A stretch of DNA of 64,000 bases, taken from contig NZ_JAWXYB010000018.1 in the NCBI RefSeq assembly GCF_033842475.1, positions 620,001-684,000 on the forward strand, in the 5' to 3' direction. The notes under the pieces were generated by a model. That model was not told the DNA's origin. It did not search any database and saw only the letters and a program-made list of their open reading frames with translations. Within the stretch, counting starts at the first letter, position 1. Each line of letters starts with the position of its first letter. This DNA is from Acidiphilium acidophilum (lineage in GTDB: Bacteria; Pseudomonadota; Alphaproteobacteria; Acetobacterales; Acetobacteraceae). Positions 55,245 through 62,212 of the stretch are shown in pieces. The position numbers and the translations under genes were made by a program.

Positions 55245-55841
55245 CCAGAAAAGTACTTCGACTACTGCCTCCTCGAACAACGATCGCGCAACCTGCTTGA
55301 GTTCATCGGCTTTTAACCGAAGGTTCTGGTGGACATCCCCTGTAGATCGTTTAGCTGCGTAAATGTATTTGATTTTGAGGGTCGGAAATTTGGCGGCAAG
55401 CCGTCGATAGGTCTTTCTAAAAATATCCGCTTTTGCTTTCACTTCACTATTATATTGAGGCAAATTACCGTATTCTTCTGATAAAGATAGCAAGTGACGT
55501 GAGGCAGAAATAAGATTGTTTAACGCAGATTCAGAAAATCCGTTAGCAGACTTACTTTGTATAATTATAAGTTCGACATCGGGTGCCTTCTTGGGGATTT
55601 GAAATGAAATCTCTTCGTCAACCAATTCACCATTCATGAACGTGTAGATGGCGTCAACGCCACCGTCGTGTTCCCCGTCAACAATACCGTTTTCAATTTC
55701 TTCGTATGAAAGTTCAAATTCCTTCACCGCCTGCTCAGCGGTAAAAATTTCAAAGTATTCGTTCGGAGATTTTTCGGGTGCGATCTCTGATCGCTTTGCT
55801 TCAAGCACGTCGTTGAGAATAATTTCGGCATTTCCCGACAT
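55200..55841 (-). pseudogene. AIPR gene, N-terminal fragment
   Basis: First piece of the AIPR gene, beginning at an ATG (55841) with GGAGG upstream. It reads SGNAEIILNDVLEAKRSEIA, then DGEHDGGVDAIYTFMNGELV (a pattern seen in this family and in restriction-like domains) and VELIIIQSKSANGFSESAL, with acidic D/E and Q-x-K residues reminiscent of a nuclease active site. After VVEVLFW (55245) the frame enters the IS66 end and stops at 55200. AT-rich codon use contrasts with the neighbours. Confidence 0.85.
55245..55252. repeat. Target duplication, right side of IS66 element
   Basis: CCAGAAAA matches the copy at 53573-53580. Removing the element and one copy restores the AIPR frame. Confidence 0.9.
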
Positions 55842-56018
55842 GAAATATAAGCCTCCAATTTTTCACCCACCTATCAGATATTGCATTTAGAAGGCAAGAT
55901 GATCATCAGCTTATCAGGTCATGACTCCCTAATTTTCGGTCAACGTCCCTATCCCCTTCCATCGGTATCAAACGGAAAGCAGGGCTGCTGCCTGCACATG
56001 GCCGTTAGAAAGTTTTTT

Positions 56019-56042
56019 GCTTCTTTTTTACAAAAAAGAAGC
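56019..56042. repeat. A/T-rich inverted repeat, copy 4
   Basis: This perfect dyad GCTTCTTTTTT-AC-AAAAAAGAAGC is identical to copy 2, 18 bases past the end of the leftward propeller gene, and preceded by AAAGTTTT. It marks the return from the mobile region to core-like sequence. Confidence 0.75.
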
Positions 56043-56060
56043 GCTTGCTTCCTTTCCTCC

Positions 56061-57392
56061 TTACTTCGCCCCATCGATCTTCACCGTATAGATCGTGCCG
56101 TTGCGGCCGGCGGCGAATAGGTGGTTGTTGATGATGACGGGGCCGTCCGGGGAGATTGAGGTGGCGGCGAGGGGGATGGTTTTTTCGGTGGCGCCGGTGG
56201 TTTCGTTGAGGATGTGGATGTCGCCGTGGATGTCGGCGACGTAGACTTTGTGGTTCAGGATGGCGGGGGCGCCTTTGACTCCGGTGCCGAGGTGGTTTTG
56301 CCAGAGTTTTCGCCCGGATTTCAGGCTGTAGGCGTAGACGCTCATGGTGTAGGGGCTGCCGACGAAGGCTTTGCCGTCGGCGATGGTGGGGGTTCCCGAG
56401 GTGTCGCCGGTTTGTTGGGGGCCGCCGCCGAGGAGGTTTTTCCAGAGCAAGATGCCCATGGTGTTGAAGCCGTAGATGAACTGGAATCGCGGCTGGTTGG
56501 TGATGTGGTAGGTGGCGCGTTCCTCGCGGGTGAGTTGGCCTGCGGATTTGACGGCGGTGATGACGATGCGGGTTTTGCCTGCGGAATCCGGGCCGACGGC
56601 GGGGGGGATATCGGTGAAGGAGCCGTAATCCATGAACATCCAGGCGATGGAGCGGTGGGCGAGGTTGATGGCGACGAGGCTGTTGTCGGCGCCGACATAG
56701 ATGCGGTTGCCGTCGAGGGCGGGGGAGGACATGCTGTCCCATTCCGGGAGGCGGAGGTGCCAGTCGAGCAGGCCGGAGCGGGCGTCGAGCGCGTCGAAGT
56801 GGCCATCGCCGGTGGCGACGTAGATCATGCCGTTGTCGATGACGGGGGTGGGCATGACTTCGCCGGCGGTGGGGAAATTCCAGATGATGGCGCCGGTGCG
56901 GGCGGAGAGGGCGAGGACGCCGCTGTGGCCGGTGCCACGGACATCCCGCGCGTCGAAGTATTTGTTGCCGTAGCCGGCGTAGAGGATGCCGTTGGCGTAG
57001 ACGATGTCGGACATCACCTGGTTGGGGGTTTTGGTTTGCCAGAAGCGTTTGCCGGTGGCGACGGTGAAGGCGGTGATGCTGCCTTTGGTGCGGCCGGTGA
57101 TGTTGCCGATATAGAGGCGGCCGTGGACGATGACCGGGTTCGAGGCGATCGAGCCGCCGACCGGGAAGCTGGGGGCGGTGGTTGTGGATGTGGGGTGGGG
57201 GTTGGCGAAGACGGCGTTGTGGGTGGGGCCGCCGCGATATTGGGTCCAGGCTTTCGGGCCGTCGATGATGCCGGAGCGGGCGGGGTAGGCGTGGGCGCAG
57301 GGTGGGACGGCGAGTGCGAGGGCGATTGGGACGGTCAGGCGGAACAGCCCCTGTGCCTTGTGGCGGCGCAGGGGGGGTGGGGTGGTGGTCAC
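56061..57392 (-). CDS. Exported PQQ-like beta-propeller protein (second)
   Basis: The 443-residue protein has a signal peptide (LFRLTVPIALALAVPPCAHA). The mature part has propeller blades such as ITAFTVATGKRFWQT, LALSARTGAIIWNF, DALDARSGLLDWHL, YAYSLKSGRKLWQN and HILNETTGATEKTI. YRGGPTHNAVF near the mature start is typical of PQQ-like propeller proteins. Catalytic residues of quinoprotein alcohol dehydrogenases are not evident, so it is probably a binding or scaffold protein. Its neighbour is an exported truncated haemoglobin, 112 bases upstream in the same direction. Confidence 0.85.
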   Translation of the reverse strand: MTTTPPPLRRHKAQGLFRLTVPIALALAVPPCAHAYPARSGIIDGPKAWTQYRGGPTHNAVFANPHPTSTTTAPSFPVGGSIASNPVIVHGRLYIGNITGRTKGSITAFTVATGKRFWQTKTPNQVMSDIVYANGILYAGYGNKYFDARDVRGTGHSGVLALSARTGAIIWNFPTAGEVMPTPVIDNGMIYVATGDGHFDALDARSGLLDWHLRLPEWDSMSSPALDGNRIYVGADNSLVAINLAHRSIAWMFMDYGSFTDIPPAVGPDSAGKTRIVITAVKSAGQLTREERATYHITNQPRFQFIYGFNTMGILLWKNLLGGGPQQTGDTSGTPTIADGKAFVGSPYTMSVYAYSLKSGRKLWQNHLGTGVKGAPAILNHKVYVADIHGDIHILNETTGATEKTIPLAATSISPDGPVIINNHLFAAGRNGTIYTVKIDGAK

Positions 57393-57504
57393 GCGCGATC
57401 TCCCTGAGGTCTGGCTGGGGATCGTGCGGTTTCGCCCATCCCCCGGGACCGCAGATATGGGGCGTGCGGGCCGGGGGGTGGGTTAAACTTCGGTCAGGCG
57501 GGGG

Positions 57505-57939
57505 TTATTTGGTGACGATTTCGGGTTCCATCGCGGCGAGTTTGGCGAGGAGGTTGTTCTGGGCGGCGGTAGGGATTTGTTGTTCGTCCATCGCGTGGAT
57601 CATGTCTTCGGCGAGGGCATTGAAGGCGTTTTGGGTGACGCCCATGTTTTTGTGGATGGCGCGCATGCTCATGTCGAAGGTGCAGGGGCCGCCTTCAAGG
57701 TTGCAGACCTGTTCAACGAGGGCGGCTTTGAGGGCGGGGATGTTGGTGTGGGCGAAGTAGAAGTTGATGCGTTTGTCGGCGGCGACGTTGCCGACGAACT
57801 GGTTGATCAGGGCGGTGATGCCGGGTTTGCCGCCGAAATCGTGGTAATAGCTGGAGGCGGCCTGGGCGGGGGTGGCGGCGGCGAGGCCGATGGCGAGGGT
57901 GATGGCGCCGGTGAGGAGGGTGGTGCGGAATTTGGTCAT
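57505..57939 (-). CDS. Exported group I truncated haemoglobin-like protein
   Basis: The 144-residue protein has a clear signal peptide (TTLLTGAITLAIGLAAATPAQA) followed by a 2/2 globin of group I: YYHDFGGKPGITALINQFVG, RINFYFAHTNIPALKAALVEQVC, NLEGGPCTFDMSMRAIHKNMGV with the likely proximal His, and AFNALAEDMIHAMDEQQIP. Truncated haemoglobins bind O2 or NO; most are cytoplasmic, so export is unusual. Two Cys residues in QVCNLEGGPC could bond in the periplasm. It probably shares a transcript with the propeller gene downstream. Confidence 0.85.
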   Translation of the reverse strand: MTKFRTTLLTGAITLAIGLAAATPAQAASSYYHDFGGKPGITALINQFVGNVAADKRINFYFAHTNIPALKAALVEQVCNLEGGPCTFDMSMRAIHKNMGVTQNAFNALAEDMIHAMDEQQIPTAAQNNLLAKLAAMEPEIVTK

Positions 57940-58153
57940 GGGTGTTCCTGATACAGTTTAGGGGTTACGGCGGGCGCGCAAGGGGGCGGGAGTTGAAGTC
58001 ATGATGAGGGGAGGGTGAATGAAAAATCCGGTTTGGTGAGGTCTGGACTGTTCATTTCGGCATCGTTGCGCGCAGGGATTGCTCCGTCGGGGAGTTGTGA
58101 CGGTAATACGAGGGCGAGGCGCGATTGGATGCAGGGGGGTGGATAAAGACGGG

Positions 58154-58351
58154 TTATGCGCCGATGGCGAGGGCGAAGCCGATGGTTGCGGCGGCGGTGA
58201 TGATCAGGGCTCCAGCGATGGCGAGGATGGTGACGGAGCGGGGTATGTCGGTCGCGCGTTCGGGGGTTCGCGGGTCCCAGCGGGGGGACGGGCGGATGAA
58301 AACGTTGTCGACCAGTGCCCGCAATTGGGCGACGGTTCCGTCGAACGGCAT
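58154..58351 (-). CDS. Small membrane protein of unknown function
   Basis: This 65-residue product has a soluble N-terminal part (MPFDGTVAQLRALVDNVFIR) and one C-terminal membrane helix (SVTILAIAGALIITAAATIG). No family is recognised. It lies alone between the haemoglobin gene and the EamA transporter. The remaining bases of 57940-58153 and 58352-58511 show no gene I can support. Confidence 0.5.
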   Translation of the reverse strand: MPFDGTVAQLRALVDNVFIRPSPRWDPRTPERATDIPRSVTILAIAGALIITAAATIGFALAIGA

Positions 58352-58511
58352 CTTGTACGCCCTCTATGTGGAATTTTTGTGACGCATAGATAATGCTTTC
58401 GGAATATGCAACGGTTTTTTTTGAAACAATCTGTCGGGTGGGTTCGTGGGCGTGAGCAGGGTTGCGCGGGGGCGGGCTTGCGGGCGCGCGGGGGTTCGCG
58501 TTGATGGCGGC

Positions 58512-59384
58512 ATGAGTGTGCGGATGGAGAGCGGGCGGTTGCCGTCGCCGGTGCTGGTGTTGATGTTCATGACGGTGCTGTGGGGCGGGACGTTTCTGGT
58601 CACGCGGACGGCGCTGCATTTCATCGGGCCTTATGCGTTTGTCGGGCTGCGGTTCGGGGTGGCGGCGGTGGTGGTGGCGCTGGTGGTGCGGCCGCATCCG
58701 GCGGGGTTTCAGCGGCGGGAGCTGATCGGCGGGGCGGTGGTCGGGCTGGTGCTGTATTTCGGCTACGGGTTGCAGGCGGTGGGGCTTAAGACGGTGGCGA
58801 GCGGGGAGTCGGCGTTTCTGACCGCGCTTTATGTGCCGATGGTGCCGTTGCTGGAGTTTGTTGTGTTTCGGCGGCGTCCGGGCGGTGTGGCGCTGGCGGG
58901 GGTGGTGCTTGCGTTTGTCGGGCTGGTGCTGGTTTCGGGGGTTTCGCTCGGGCATGTGACGATCGGGCCGGGGCAGTGGCTGACGCTGGGCGGAGCGTTT
59001 GCGGCGGCGGTGGAGATCGTGCTGATCAGCCGGTCGTCGCGGTTGACCGATCCGCGGCGGATTGCGCTGGTGCAATTGGTGACGGTGGCGGTGCTGTCGC
59101 TCGGGACCGAGGCGGTGCGGGGCGGGGCGATGGTGAGTTTCGCGTGGTTTCCGGTGCTGGCGGTGCTGGGGATGGGGCTGGTGACGGCGTTCATCATGGT
59201 GGCGCAGAACTGGGCGCAGCGGAGTGTGCCGGCCAACCGGGCCACTTTGATCTATGCGCTGGAGCCGGTGTGGGCCGGGGTGATCGGGGCGTCGTTCGGG
59301 GAGGTGTTCGGGGTGGGGCAGGTGGTTGGCGGGGCGATGATCATCGGCAGCGTGGTGCTGAGCCAGTGGCGGGGGCGGGAGTAG
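58512..59384 (+). CDS. EamA family (DMT superfamily) transporter
   Basis: The 290-residue protein has ten predicted membrane helices in two EamA repeats. Repeat one has TVLWGGTFLVTRTALHFIGP and FVGLRFGVAAVVVALVV; AVGLKTVASGESAFLTALYVP is the conserved end of the half. The second half ends with ANRATLIYALEPVWAGVIGA and FGVGQVVGGAMIIGSVVLS. Substrates of this group are amino acids, purines or metabolites, unknown here. The ATG at 58512 (MSVRMESGR) is preferred to an upstream Arg-rich extension; MESGR at 58524 is another option. Confidence 0.9.
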   Translation: MSVRMESGRLPSPVLVLMFMTVLWGGTFLVTRTALHFIGPYAFVGLRFGVAAVVVALVVRPHPAGFQRRELIGGAVVGLVLYFGYGLQAVGLKTVASGESAFLTALYVPMVPLLEFVVFRRRPGGVALAGVVLAFVGLVLVSGVSLGHVTIGPGQWLTLGGAFAAAVEIVLISRSSRLTDPRRIALVQLVTVAVLSLGTEAVRGGAMVSFAWFPVLAVLGMGLVTAFIMVAQNWAQRSVPANRATLIYALEPVWAGVIGASFGEVFGVGQVVGGAMIIGSVVLSQWRGRE

Positions 59385-59389
59385 GGAAG

Positions 59390-59415
59390 GCTTCTTTTTT
59401 TGCAAAAAAAGAAGC
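59390..59415. repeat. A/T-rich inverted repeat, copy 5
   Basis: This perfect 12-base dyad GCTTCTTTTTTT-GC-AAAAAAAGAAGC begins 6 bases after the transporter stop. Confidence 0.75.
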
Positions 59416-59483
59416 AAAAAAACTCTGATTTCGTTTGGTCCGTGACCCTCGTGCGCCCGTGCATCAGATTACAGAAGTTTTTT

Positions 59484-59506
59484 GCTTCTTTTTTTCAAAA
59501 AAGAAG
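59484..59506. repeat. A/T-rich inverted repeat, copy 6
   Basis: CTTCTTTTTT (59485-59494) pairs with AAAAAAGAAG (59497-59506), preceded by AGTTTTTTG. It lies 26 bases beyond the end of the leftward dehydrogenase gene and faces copy 5, so a pair of copies fills the space between convergent genes. Confidence 0.75.
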
Positions 59507-59531
59507 AACTTCCTTAACTATATCCCGGTAT

Positions 59532-60419
59532 CTACCGCGTTGGGACCGGCGGATTGCTTGAATAATCGTAGAAGCCGCGTCCGGTTTTGCGGCCGAGCCA
59601 GCCGGCGGCGACGTAGTTTATCAGGAGCGGGCAGGGGCGGTATTTGTCGTCGCCGAGGCCGTGGTGGAGGACGCGCATGACGTCGAGCACGATGTCGAGG
59701 CCGACGAAATCGGCGAGGGTGAGCGGGCCCATCGGGTGGGCGGCGCCGAGTTTCATGCCCTGATCGATCGAGGTGATGGTGCCGATGCCTTCGTGGAGGG
59801 CGAAGATGGCTTCGTTGATCATCGGGACCAGGATGCGGTTGACGATGAAGCCGGAGAAATCGGCGGCGAGGATGGTGGTTTTGCCCATGCGGGCGGCGAG
59901 GGCTTCGACGGCGTCGAGCGTGGGTCTGGAGGTGGCGAGGCCGCTGATGATTTCGACCAGTTTCATCATCGGGACCGGGTTGAAGAAGTGCATGCCGACG
60001 AAGCGGTCCGGGATGGTGCTGGCGGTGCCGAGGGTGGTGATCGAGATCGAGGAGGTGTTGGAGGCGAGGATGGCGTGGGGCGCGAGATGGGGCAGGATCT
60101 GGGCGTAGACCGCGCGTTTGATGTCTTCGCGTTCGGGGACGGCTTCGATCACGATGTCGCAGGTGGCGAAGGCGTCGTGGGTGGTCGAGGGGGTAATGCG
60201 GGCGAGGGCGGCGTCGCGCGCGGCGGCGTCGATCGTGGATTTTTCGACCTGGCGGGCGAGGTTTTTCGCCATTGTCGCGAGGCTTTTGTCGAGCACCGGG
60301 CGGGCGGTGTCGACCAGGACGATATCGAGCCCGGCGAGGGCGGCGACATGGGCGATGCCGTTGCCCATGGCGCCCGCGCCGAGGATGCCGACGCGCTGGA
60401 TTGGCGTGGGACTGCTCAT
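59532..60419 (-). CDS. 3-hydroxybutyryl-CoA dehydrogenase family protein
   Basis: This NAD(P)-dependent dehydrogenase acts on 3-hydroxyacyl-CoA, most likely 3-hydroxybutyryl-CoA given its 295-residue length. The Rossmann motif is VGILGAGAMGNGIAH, followed by VLVDTA at the end of the second strand. The catalytic region has ASNTSSISIT and GMHFFNPVPMMKLVE (catalytic His), and the C-terminal helical domain has GFIVNRILVPMINEAIF and GPLTLADFVGLD. The ATG at 60419 lies 1 base after the etfA stop. The etfB-etfA-dehydrogenase order is a standard alphaproteobacterial arrangement. Confidence 0.94.
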   Translation of the reverse strand: MSSPTPIQRVGILGAGAMGNGIAHVAALAGLDIVLVDTARPVLDKSLATMAKNLARQVEKSTIDAAARDAALARITPSTTHDAFATCDIVIEAVPEREDIKRAVYAQILPHLAPHAILASNTSSISITTLGTASTIPDRFVGMHFFNPVPMMKLVEIISGLATSRPTLDAVEALAARMGKTTILAADFSGFIVNRILVPMINEAIFALHEGIGTITSIDQGMKLGAAHPMGPLTLADFVGLDIVLDVMRVLHHGLGDDKYRPCPLLINYVAAGWLGRKTGRGFYDYSSNPPVPTR

Positions 60420-60420
60420 G

Positions 60421-61356
60421 TCAGCCGAGTTCCTTCTGGAGTTCGGGCAGGATGGTGAAGAGGTCGCCGACCAGGCCGTAATCGGCGATCTGGAAGATCG
60501 GTGCGTCTTCATCCTTGTTGATCGCGACGATGACTTTGGAATCCTTCATGCCCGCGAGATGCTGGATCGCGCCCGAGATGCCGACCGCCATATAGAGGTC
60601 GGGGGCGACGATTTTTCCGGTCTGGCCGACCTGATAATCGTTGGGGACGAACCCGGCATCGACCGCCGCGCGCGAGGCGCCGACCGCAGCGTGGAGTTGG
60701 TCGGCGATCGGGTCGAGCAGTTTGGTGAAATTATCGCCGTTCTGCATGCCGCGGCCGCCGGAGATGACGATGCGGGCGGCGGTGAGTTCGGGGCGCTCGC
60801 TTTTCGAGAGTTCGGCGCTGACGAATTTGGATTTGTCGTTGGTCGTGCCGGATTCGATGGCCTCGATCGGGGCGGTGCCGCCGGTGGCGGGGGCGGGGTC
60901 GAAGCTCGCGGCGCGGACCGTGATGAGTTTTCGGGTGTCCGAGGATTTGACCGTGGCCAGGGCGTTGCCGGCGTAGATCGGGCGGATGAAGGTGTCGGCG
61001 TCGATCACGTCGGAGATGTCGCTGATCGGCTGGACGTCGAGCAGGGCGGCGGCGCGGGGCATGACGTTCTTGCCGATCGCGGTGGAGGCGGCGAGGATGT
61101 GGCTGTAATCGGGGGCGAGCTTGACCAGCAGGTCGGCCAGCGGCTCGGCGAGGGCATTTGCGTAGGCGGCGTTGTCGGCGACCAGAACCTTAGCGACGCC
61201 TTCGATCGCGGCGGCGGCCTTTGCGGCTTCGGCGAGGTTTTCGCCGGCGATCAGGGCATGGACGGTGCCGAGTTTGACGGCGGCGGCGACCGCGCTGCGG
61301 GCGGGCTGCTTGATGCCGTGGGAATCGTGGTCGAGCAGAACCAGAACCTGGGACAT
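60421..61356 (-). CDS. etfA: Electron transfer flavoprotein alpha subunit
   Basis: EtfA/EtfB carry electrons from acyl-CoA and other dehydrogenases to the ETF-ubiquinone oxidoreductase. The 311 residues contain the N-terminal domain ([15 protein letters not shown]) and the C-terminal FAD-binding domain with [59 protein letters not shown]-type order (read as consecutive conserved blocks), and [20 protein letters not shown]. It starts 2 bases after etfB. Confidence 0.97.
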   Translation of the reverse strand: MSQVLVLLDHDSHGIKQPARSAVAAAVKLGTVHALIAGENLAEAAKAAAAIEGVAKVLVADNAAYANALAEPLADLLVKLAPDYSHILAASTAIGKNVMPRAAALLDVQPISDISDVIDADTFIRPIYAGNALATVKSSDTRKLITVRAASFDPAPATGGTAPIEAIESGTTNDKSKFVSAELSKSERPELTAARIVISGGRGMQNGDNFTKLLDPIADQLHAAVGASRAAVDAGFVPNDYQVGQTGKIVAPDLYMAVGISGAIQHLAGMKDSKVIVAINKDEDAPIFQIADYGLVGDLFTILPELQKELG

Positions 61357-61358
61357 GA

Positions 61359-62108
61359 TCAGATCACCTTCGCTTCGTTGCGGAGTTTTTCGACGAGTTC
61401 GTGGACCGAGCCGACCTTGATGCCGGCCTGCCGCTTCGGCGGGTCCATGACTTTGAGCGTGGTCAGGCGCGGGGCCGGATCGATGCCGAGATCGGCGGGT
61501 TTGATGGTCTCGATCGGCTTTTTGCGCGCCTTCATGATGTTGGGCAGCGAGGCGTAGCGCGGCTCGTTAAGGCGGAGGTCGGCGGTGACCACGGCGGGGA
61601 GGGTCAAGGCGATGGTCTCCAGCCCCCCGTCGATCTCGCGGATGACGGTGATGGTTTCGCCGTCGATCGCGATTTTGCTGGCGAAGGTGCCTTGCGGCCA
61701 GCCGAGCAGGGCGGCGAGCATCTGGCCGGTGGCGTTCATGTCGTCATCGATCGCCTGCTTGCCCATGATGATGAGGCCGGGCTGTTCGCGGTCGGCCAGG
61801 GCCTTGAGCAGTTTTGCGACGGCGAGGGGCTGCAATTCCGCGTCGGTCTCGACCAGAATGCCGCGATCCGCGCCCATGGCGAGGGCGGTGCGCAGGGTTT
61901 CCTGACAGGCGGCGATGCCGAGCGAGACCGCGACGATTTCGGTGGCGATGCCTTTTTCCTTGAGACGGACCGCTTCCTCGACCGCGATTTCATCGAACGG
62001 GTTCATCGACATTTTGACGCCCGCGAGTTCGACCCCGGAATGATCGGATTTGACCCGGACCTTCACGTTGTAATCGACGACGCGCTTGACGGGGACGAGG
62101 AGCTTCAT
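61359..62108 (-). CDS. etfB: Electron transfer flavoprotein beta subunit
   Basis: The beta subunit binds AMP and contacts partner dehydrogenases through its recognition loop. The 249 residues begin [17 protein letters not shown], include [18 protein letters not shown], the AMP-site region [19 protein letters not shown], and end with [20 protein letters not shown], the conserved loop of ETF beta. It is the first gene of the operon; the 104 bases upstream to the AsmA-like gene presumably contain its promoter. Confidence 0.97.
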   Translation of the reverse strand: MKLLVPVKRVVDYNVKVRVKSDHSGVELAGVKMSMNPFDEIAVEEAVRLKEKGIATEIVAVSLGIAACQETLRTALAMGADRGILVETDAELQPLAVAKLLKALADREQPGLIIMGKQAIDDDMNATGQMLAALLGWPQGTFASKIAIDGETITVIREIDGGLETIALTLPAVVTADLRLNEPRYASLPNIMKARKKPIETIKPADLGIDPAPRLTTLKVMDPPKRQAGIKVGSVHELVEKLRNEAKVI

Positions 62109-62212
62109 GGGTTCACCGTTCGGTTGGTGTTTATGCAGGTGTGTGACCGTTGGATGATCTATTGGTGCCTGCGCCGCAAGTCAATCATTAGGGACGGTTC
62201 ATGCCCTATACG

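Larger units (their letters stand above)
51108..55841 (-). pseudogene. AIPR-family abortive-infection gene split by two insertion sequences
   Basis: Three leftward AT-rich fragments (55245-55841, 52848-53572, 51108-51486) join into one frame when the IS66 element plus its 8-base duplication and the IS256 element plus its duplication are removed: VEVLFW continues as GARDLLTLAQTRPTQSFNMK, and LIKDNDV continues as YKSLFSGDFDLDA. The restored gene is 1701 bases (566 residues), a usual AIPR length. The hallmark segment is in the middle piece: NVRDYQGSTEVND, DDFWWFNNGVTIIA and PQIVNGLQTSSQIS. AIPR proteins are linked to abortive infection and phage resistance. The gene is now inactive. Confidence 0.85.

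Noticed and set aside
55881-56120. Small forward ORF at the right edge of the island
   Set aside because: It runs through the A/T-rich inverted repeat and into the antisense of the propeller gene; the product (including KFFASFLQKRS) has no recognisable features.
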